A stretch of DNA of 64,000 nucleotides, taken from contig NC_072465.1 in NCBI RefSeq assembly GCF_027596085.1, positions 20,907,707 to 20,971,706 of the forward strand, given 5' to 3'. The notes beneath the pieces are model-generated. The model ran no database searches. It was not told the DNA's origin and was given only the letters and a program-made list of their open reading frames with translations. This DNA is from Anoplopoma fimbria (Eukaryota; Chordata; Actinopteri; Perciformes; Anoplopomatidae). A program made the translations under genes and the position numbers. Below are positions 56,553 to 64,000 of the stretch, in pieces. Position 1 is the stretch's first letter. Every line of letters starts with the position of its first letter.

Positions 56553-57444
56553 GGGAAGCACACTAATGAAAACGCAGAAGAAACGCAGATTTCACCCGAT
56601 GCTACGGCTGATAACTTAATGCTGGCTGCATGAATGTGTTCAAGACTGTGTAAAGGCGTTGTCTTGTCATTCAGGGATAACTTTCTTTATTGTGCGGTAT
56701 AAATATGCAATGCAAATGCTACATACAAGCAATACAAACTTAAAGCTATATCTTCTACATCTCCATCGCTAAGGTTTCTGTCAGTGTGAGATTACTGGGA
56801 TCTTCTGATAAAATAATACTTATACTGTTGTATAAATGAATGCTTAATATACATGTTGACTTCTAGCTTCTGCTTTTATCACAAAAAGTTTGATGAGCCA
56901 GCAATCATGTTGCTACCAGTTTAATTCTAAACTTTGATTGGATTAAAGTGACAACTTTGTTTTATGCTTTTTAGACAAAAATGCAAAACAAAAAAGCCTA
57001 ATACTCAAATTCAGTATATAAAAATGTCCCCAAACAGCTACAAATCCATCAACAAATAATGAATGTTATTTTGTCCTGTGTTAAGTATGGTTACAACTAA
57101 TTAACTACAACTAACAATAATGTTCATTCATGAATAATTTGATTATTTTTTGCAACTCATCATTCAGTCAACACCAGATCTACAGAAGAGTGTTAAGATT
57201 GCTGGATACAAAAATAATACCTTCTAAAGTATATCGGTGAAAGTTATTTTTGGTGTATATTTTGGTGTATATTTGCTGTTTTTACTTGAAAAGTGACTAA
57301 AATATGAATTTGTTATCATGTACTTTGTCGACTAATCAGACTTTGGTGAAGGATGTTGTTTACATTGAATGAATGTGTTCATGTTGCAAAACAAGCTGCT
57401 CTGACGCACTTGATATAACTTTTAATTACATTTGTTACATACAC

Positions 57445-57662
57445 AGAGGTATATACATATATATATATATTTGACCTGTGCATTTAACCCATCCTAAGTA
57501 TTTAGGAGCAGTAGGCTGCAGTAAAGCGCCCGGGGAGCAAGCTTCGGGTTCAGTGTCTCGCTCAAGGACACTTAGACACACAGACAATAGGGGCCAGGGA
57601 TCAAACTGCCAACCTTGTGGTTAAATCAATACCCGCTCTACCGAATGAGCTACAACAGCCGT
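57445..57662 (-). mobile_element. tRNA-derived SINE
   Basis: On the minus strand the head reads TGTAGCTCATTCGGTAGAGC (A box) and, 37 nt on, GGCAGTTTGATCCC (B box), a clear tRNA-like pol III promoter. The body GTGTCCTTGAGCGAGACACT and GGGTTAAATGCACAGGTCAA follows, then an AT-dinucleotide tail. The family is abundant in teleosts. Substitutions in both boxes suggest an old copy. Confidence 0.7.
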
Positions 57663-58520
57663 TGACATTGAAGTATCAGTTTGGACAAAATAATGATGCT
57701 GTAATTTTATCAGGTATTCAGGACTTCTGCTGGAGTACTTACGTGTTGTTTATGTCTTGTATCCATGAAGTTTTTCTGGCTTCACTTTCATGTTTTTTGA
57801 AGGTGACAGGCCTCAACTCTAATAAACCAGAACCGCAAGCATATAGCATTGTCTTAGCATTATTGTAACACGATGAAATGTGTTAACATTAAGCTAAAAG
57901 AAAAAAAACTGGTCTGACTAAGCTGACATAGCTGAAGCTGTTGAGATAAGCCTAATAAAGTTAAGTTCAGGCTGAGTAAAGTTTTGCCAACGTAGCAATG
58001 AGCCTCAAAGTACAAGGTCTTAGTCTGAGATGTCCTAAAATTGCAGATTTGGCAATTTATTCAAACAGAGAATATAACAGTTATAATTCTCAGCTGGGGA
58101 ATAACACACATACACAGCATCTGTGCATGTAGAATCAAAGAAGTTTCAGAGAGAAAAAAAAACATTCAAATGGTAAGTAGGCAGGTCATAGGTGCCCCCC
58201 TTCTCTCTGCAGCATGTCAGTTTAGAAAGTCAGGAAAGAGAGTGAAATGCTTTCTTCTCAGGAAACAGAAACAGAAAGTCAGGAGGAGGACTAGCTGGTG
58301 TGTGATAAGAGAGCCCAGTTGAAGGCCAGGTGACCATTAAGAAACACAAATCCAGTTAGTAGACTGGGGACATGCAAAAGGCCTCAGTGAAAAGAAACTC
58401 ATGGTGCACAGGGTACATATAGAGAAAAAATACAATTATCAAAAGCATTTCTTCCACATTTTCCCCCATTGTAAACATAAATAGACACAACATTGTACAT
58501 GAAACATTTTTCCACTCTAG

Positions 58521-58526
58521 TTTATT
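58521..58526 (-). promoter_or_regulatory. Polyadenylation signal (tbc1d20, minus strand)
   Basis: TTTATT on the plus strand, AATAAA on the transcript, 2.0 kb after the tbc1d20 stop. Alternative hexamer at 59619-59624. Confidence 0.4.
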
Positions 58527-60536
58527 AGCGTTCTCTTGTACAGCTTTACATTAGTATGACAGTTTTCTTATAACAAAATAAACATAAAAGGCAAATAAAT
58601 CATTTTTAGTGCAATGATAGTAAATGAAAACCACTGAGTGCGGACACATTGTGTGTTACAATACAACCACACTGGACATGTTCCAGGTCACCTTCTTTTT
58701 GATCAGTTCGTAGATCCCCTAACAACTGAAACAGTGGTTCACTACAAAGGCAATACACCAATCAACCATCATACAGGAATGGGGATGCCAAAGCATTCAG
58801 TTCTTAATGCAGCATAAACAACTTCTCTCTTCATGTCACTTCATTCCCTTCAACTGAAAAGGGAGAAGTTTCTTAGTTGACTGGTTTCTGTGCCCTAGAA
58901 CTAAGTCAATAATTCTGAATATTTTCTGTTAAGCTAAATACATCATAAATATTACAGACAACCTGTGCTCTGACAAACTATTTGCTATGTATTATCTGAT
59001 GACGCTCGGCTATACAGTTAAGTGCCACACCACGTTTAACTTAAGTAATCCCCCGTGACCCTAAATATGTGACTGAATTAAAATGACTGGAACATTGGAA
59101 TGAGTTGGACTGCCTCTGAAATGCAAATGATACACTCAAAGCAATCCAACTTGGTTGTGTACGTTATGTGTTAAAGCTATATTTGCGTTTGAAACAAAAA
59201 CCTTGGATGGCATTAATATGAAGGCATGGGTGCTGACAGGAACACCCTTAGAGGAGGAGTGAGAGAAGCACCTATCAAACTAATCTTAAAGTGATTTTAC
59301 AAAACTAATGCAGTCAGTGTGAATGTGCCAGTCCACAGACTACAGAGTATCTACTTCATTTGAATCACCGTTTATCTCAGCTCTGATATTTTCTGTTACC
59401 CAGATTGAGTGAGTGAGTGTGTTATTAAACTATAAAAAGGAGAGATTGAATCGTCTACTCCAGAAAAAAGCGACGCACAAAGCATACCCTATATATTAGA
59501 GGCCATGAAACACAGACACACTTTTAAGGTTGTGAAACCGAACATTTAAGTGCCTAAATAATAGGAAAGCTCAAGGACAAGTAGTTCAATATGGTTGAGA
59601 GAGATAGATAAATAGATATTTATTTTTACGTCCTGAACTGTAAAAGCTGAACTCCAATCTTGTGCCGAATCCTCAGACGTTTTGAGATACAAAAGTACCC
59701 ATCAAGCAGGCCACAACTAATCTACTGGGTAACATCACTAATGTGATATGTTCAGCTGACCCAGACCATGAGCCAGAACAGAAATGTGTAGTCAAGGATA
59801 ACAACTGTTGAAATGTTTTAAGATACGTTCTTGACTAAAAAGACTTTTTGAAGACATTAAAATGAACAAAAGGATCTAAAACATAATAATATTGGTTACC
59901 TTAACAAGGGGCCTGTGTGTCATGACCATCTCTCTTTACATCTGCTTACATACCTATAAATTAATTAACAGTAAATAATACAATAGATTCTAACAATCCT
60001 CTATTTGGTCTTAGTCCAGGTATCAAATAGATAACAAATGGGATGCGACCACACAAACGCATACGCACACTCATACATTCACTCAAGCTCTCTTCATTGG
60101 CAGCAGTTTCAAGTGTAATGAGTCTACCAAGCTTTCAGCATAGATCTCTGTGAGCATAACTCAATATCAGATCATCCTAATACCAAATATAAATAAATAA
60201 CGAACCATCAGTTATAGTTCTTATAAAAACAGTCTCTTCATTATAGCAGGATGGGGGCCTCATTTCAGAACACCAGTAGTTGTCGCTGTTTTACTGGTGC
60301 CTGCTCTTCAGGAGAAAGACCTTCAACTGGAGCCTTAGCTTGCCATATATAGGACGTTAGGACACATCCTAGAAGTCGAAAAGAGGAGTGTTAACTGGTT
60401 CAGTATAGAGAGTGCACTCCTGACAGTGTTAGACTGCATAGTCTGTGGTTTCATGAATTAAAGGGTTCTTGGAAACAGACCCATCAGCAGTCAAGGGCAG
60501 ATCTGCTGGAGCGAGTGGGAGTAAAAGAGGAGCAGT

Positions 60537-63500
60537 TCAAGGAAACAAGTCCAGTTTGGGGGCCCACTCCAGGGCAGTGTTGACCACAGCGAGAGCAGCC
60601 GCGCCTAAAGCCACCGTGAGACCCATGACGGCTAGTCGAACAAACCGCCGCGCCACCGAAGGCTGGGCCACCGCCGCTACTGCGCTCGCTGCCGACCTCT
60701 CCAGTGCAGCCTGTTTCTGTCTGCGTCGACGACGGAGAACTGAGTCTGGTCGCTGTTGAGTGGACGCAAGGTCAAAGTCCTTAAAGGTAGAGGCTGCCAT
60801 GCTTAGGAGGTAAAAGAGACAGATACAAAGAGAGATCGAGACAGAAAGAAAATGAAAGTGTTAATGAAAGCACTGTGAGCAACTGTTGAGAAGTAGAAGA
60901 GTTGAGAAGTAGAATAAAGTGATTAGCATCTGTGAAGGCAAGGTGGAAACCCTAAGGAGTGAAGTACCTGTCATGTGAGGCCACCTCTCGGGCCAGTTCA
61001 GAGGGAGGGAACTGGACAAAGAGGTCTCCGGCTCGGCTGATGAGGGTCTCATATGGCAGATCCTGGGGAATCTGAGACAGCAGGTGATGAACCATCGCCA
61101 TATCACATTCACACTCCAACACTTCCTCTTCTCTGTACAGCACAATCTGCAACACAAGAACCAAAAACACACACAGCCACGTCATTGACACATAACTGAA
61201 CAGGACATTACCCATGGTGAGAAAATACTTAAAAAAAGGTCAATCTTTAGCTTGATATGTTTCCTAACTTTTAGTAAAAATTGTGCCATGGGACAAGATA
61301 GACAACGTGTCTGTATCCTCCGGCCAAGACCAGTTCCCATACTTGCTTATCATTGGAGCCGGGACATCTTCAAGGTCTTATCTTTATAACCGGACACCCA
61401 GAGCCTCCTCACAAAAAGTGTGTTTTGTGTGAAGGACACTGAGGCATCTCAGGTTACCTAATGAGGTGTGCAAAGCCTAAATAAATTAAGAACAACTCCC
61501 CAAGACTTAGCTTTCGGCCTCTGACTCACACATCAATTAATGTAGCTCACACACATGTTTTTGCATGTGACTGATTCAGAAGACTTGGTTCCTGCAATGT
61601 AAATGAAAGCTGAGTTTCTAAATCACTAACTCATAATAGCAAACTAGGAGAGCTTATCATAGATTAAATTACCACAGCAGCAAAGTAGATGGGCATCAAC
61701 GGATGGCAGGCCAGGAAGAAGTCATACAACCGGACAACATGGCGGAAGTCTGACAGGACGTGACCAAACCAGGTGATCAGCCAACTGAGAGCGAAGACTG
61801 TCCCCACCTCAGCCCTGAGAATCAATCGATAAATGGAAGAGATCAACTTACAGTAGCGGACAAAACTGTAACGTGTGCCGACGCTCCTATTCAGGGACCC
61901 TGAATAGCATTCATTATTAAATCTGAGAGTTGTGCAATGGTATCTGGAACTGAAAGACATTGAGGGCAGCTGTGATGTTAGCCCCCCCCGGCCTGAAGAC
62001 TTAATGACCTGTCGCGTTCAGTCTTTACAGACTTAACTCGAGCTGTCATAACAGGATCAGTATGCTGCAAGTGTAAAGTCACCCTTCTGCTTCACTTACA
62101 TCAATAACATACGCTTTTGAGTTGAGCATGCTGAGGTTTAACATTAACCTTTACTGTATTAAAAACACCTGGAAGAAGATCTTGACAATGATGGCAAGAT
62201 TCATATAGAACAATACTGCTTTAGACAGAAACAGATAAAAAAAAAAAATTGGTACTCACTTAGTATAGCATATACCAGTGGAAACTATTTATAGAGTATA
62301 TAGAAATGGTATTACATTTCATAACCATAGGGAAAGTCATGTAGGGTATGAGGCCTTTTAATAATTGTTTTCCGTTCTGCCTTAATTATAGCTGAATTAC
62401 CTTGCAAATTATCTTTAAAATGCATACAGAGCGAGGATAGACTCTCATTTTAGAAAGTTTCATGTCTGATAAGTAACCTCTAATTAGACCGAAAGTAATT
62501 TGATTTTTGCGTGTTATTACTAAAAAGATAAAAAAAAAATCAGAGTCTTACTGTTGCATGAAGTCATGCACTTCAGGGTTGACCCTCTCAATGATGGGCA
62601 TCAAATAGTTAAGAATGTGTTTCGTGTTGTCCATGGTAGGATCCATGAAGTCCCTAAAAAAGACAGAACAGAGAGCCTTTTTAGAGTGCACAATAGACCA
62701 TTGATGAGGAGGTGAGGGGGGGTGGTGGTATTTTTCAATGTGACATGTGGAAAAATAACAGAGAAAGAAAGTAGTATAGTGAAAAAGAAGCTGCAGATTA
62801 CATATGTGGTGAGTACCTGAGGTGGTGCGTGGAGAGCTTTTCCACAAGAGCAGTAGCGAGGCGCTCTCCCAGGACCAATAAGAAGGTGACAACAATGTCA
62901 TGGTATCCTTGGTAGTAGTGCAGCTGGGAATTGCGTTTCAGAACTAGGAGGATGATGTCAATTAGTTCTTCCTGGAGACCCTCCCTCTGCTCATCTGGCA
63001 TACCTGTACAAATCCAGCCAAAGCAAAATACAGTTATTAGTTTATATAGTATTTCAACTTCCAGTCAAACCCACCAGAAAGATGAACAACAAACAAACAA
63101 ATGATACATTTCCATAATAAAGTCTAAAAGTACAAATTCTGCTGTGCTCTGAATAAAGTTGAACATTACCGATTGAGAACTACAGTACAGTATATCAATT
63201 TTGTTACCAAAAGTAACAAATGTACATTTTACAGTTTTGTTTTGAAGGCACCTAACCACTGACAGACATCACACAGTTTGGTTAGACAAACTTAACTGAG
63301 ATCAGACATTTTTCTAGTAGAAAAGCAGTAACGGCAAAGCTTTGACATTGCATTGGTCAGTAAGATAACACATGTAGATTTTTCTTAAGTGAGTGACATT
63401 TCATCATGTGGATGGCTTTATAAAAGAACTGAAATTACTCTATTTACACACCATGTCAAAATTGTAGCATTTTGTCATTGGTACTGAACTCAATGTAACA

Positions 63501-63772
63501 ACATTGATAATCAACAAGTTCCAAATGGTTCGAAACCCGATGATTTACAAATTGTAAGTTGTATTTATAACATTAACTAAGTCAAAATCTCAAGATTTGA
63601 TGCTCAGGATTAGTGCACAGCCTGGCAGTGTGTTCATCAACAGGCGTTGTCAGTTGTTCTGTACAATATACACAGCACTACTTCTCCTCACCAGGTGGGA
63701 ACCTCCGCAGCGAGCGCTGGACATCCAGTAGCACCTGGTTGTAGTCCTTGTTATTCTCCCGCTCTACAGTTT
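60537..63772 (-). CDS. tbc1d20: TBC1D20 Rab GTPase-activating protein, C-terminal six exons (partial)
   Basis: Minus-strand exons in transcript order: 63692-63772, 62817-63003, 62552-62653, 61673-61814, 60968-61146, 60537-60801 (stop 60537-60539); phases agree at every junction. They encode most of the TBC domain: RSLRRFPPG, MPDEQREGLQEELIDIILL, HYYQGYHDIVVTFLL (glutamine finger in YYQGYHD), the strongly conserved exon beginning DFMDPTMDNTKHILNYLM, then ITWFGHVLSDFRHVVRLYDF and LLSQIPQDLPYETL. The C terminus has a hydrophobic tail anchor (LAVMGLTVALGAAALAVV) followed by NTALEWAPKLDLFP. The protein is an ER-anchored GAP for Rab1 and Rab18-linked pathways; human loss causes Warburg Micro syndrome. 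The linker before the anchor is unusual: RRRRRQKQ followed by an Ala-rich run. The N-terminal exons, including the arginine finger, lie beyond the right edge. Confidence 0.93.
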
Positions 63773-63941
63773 CTGGACAAGACAAGTCACAATCAGCATC
63801 ACCACACACTAATCAAATACTGTATGTTTACACCTGTGTAGACTCTGTATGTGCACATTCTTCATGCATAGTGGGGAAGAGAAGGTGTGTGTGTGTGATT
63901 GCATATAGATACGTCTATCTCCAGGCCATGGTTCCCCCCCA

Positions 63942-64000
63942 ACTTATTGTATTCATATTAGTCTGTTGCACTTATTGTATTCCTATTAGTTTGTTGCACT
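63942..64000. repeat. Start of a 29-bp tandem repeat at window edge
   Basis: Two copies of ACTTATTGTATTCNTATTAG followed by T(C/T)TGTTGC, differing at two positions; the array runs off the window. Located in a tbc1d20 intron. Confidence 0.75.

Larger units (their letters stand above)
56553..60536. other. Convergent interval between rbck1 and tbc1d20
   Basis: Left part is rbck1 3'UTR of unknown length (ATTAAA near 56942 and AATAAA near 57822 are candidate signals). A tRNA-SINE lies at 57445-57662. From about 58.5 kb to 60536 is the probable tbc1d20 3'UTR, with a minus-strand AATAAA at 58521-58526 and another at 59619-59624. No further gene recognised. Confidence 0.55.

Noticed and set aside
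56362..56619. Continuation of the rbck1 exon 11 frame as the normal C terminus
   Set aside because: The family C terminus ([11 protein letters not shown]...CQNCH) is encoded in another frame at 56472-56552 behind a good acceptor, so splicing is the standard outcome; read-through kept only as a possible variant.
57590..57662. Functional tRNA gene on the minus strand
   Set aside because: A and B boxes are present but no cloverleaf acceptor stem can be drawn, and the sequence continues into a SINE body.

Overview
The window is nuclear DNA of a ray-finned (teleost) fish. It holds multi-exon genes with GT-AG introns, long CA/TG microsatellites, Tc1-type DNA transposons and fish-type SINE and LINE remnants. 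The proteins I could assemble are full-length vertebrate orthologues. No prokaryotic operon, CRISPR array or rRNA gene is visible. All gene names rest on matching spliced translations to family sequences I know; no database search was run.

Four protein-coding genes can be spliced by eye. (1) 756-2157, plus strand: the last three coding exons of an MTG/ETO co-repressor, best called cbfa2t2, with a 3'UTR to about 3.7 kb. (2) 13898-48456, minus strand: a complete 13-exon gene for a NECAB EF-hand/ABM-domain protein (362 aa), called necab3. (3) 50128-56552, plus strand: a complete 12-exon rbck1 (HOIL-1, 517 aa) with UBL, NZF, RING1, IBR and RING2 regions. (4) 60537-63772, minus strand: the last six coding exons of tbc1d20, a Rab GAP with a C-terminal tail anchor; its 5' end lies beyond the window.

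Layout: cbfa2t2 and necab3 converge across about 10 kb of repeat-rich DNA. necab3 and rbck1 are head to head with 1.67 kb between their ATGs. rbck1 and tbc1d20 converge. From memory, in human CBFA2T2-NECAB3 (20q11) and RBCK1-TBC1D20 (20p13) are two separate convergent pairs, so this window joins both blocks.

Most of the sequence is intron and intergenic DNA. It carries two Tc1/mariner relics (one with a broken transposase still largely readable), a tRNA-derived SINE with target-site duplications, a second SINE, a LINE 3' end, several MITE-like repeats, and ten or so long dinucleotide arrays, some lying directly beside splice sites.

I found no convincing new gene system. The observations most worth checking are ISRE-like motifs flanking the first coding exon of rbck1, a palindromic CCAAT-box pair upstream of necab3, a sharply bounded 80-bp inverted repeat in the last necab3 intron, a very long UG repeat 10 nt from a necab3 splice donor, and a pure 14-alanine tract in cbfa2t2.
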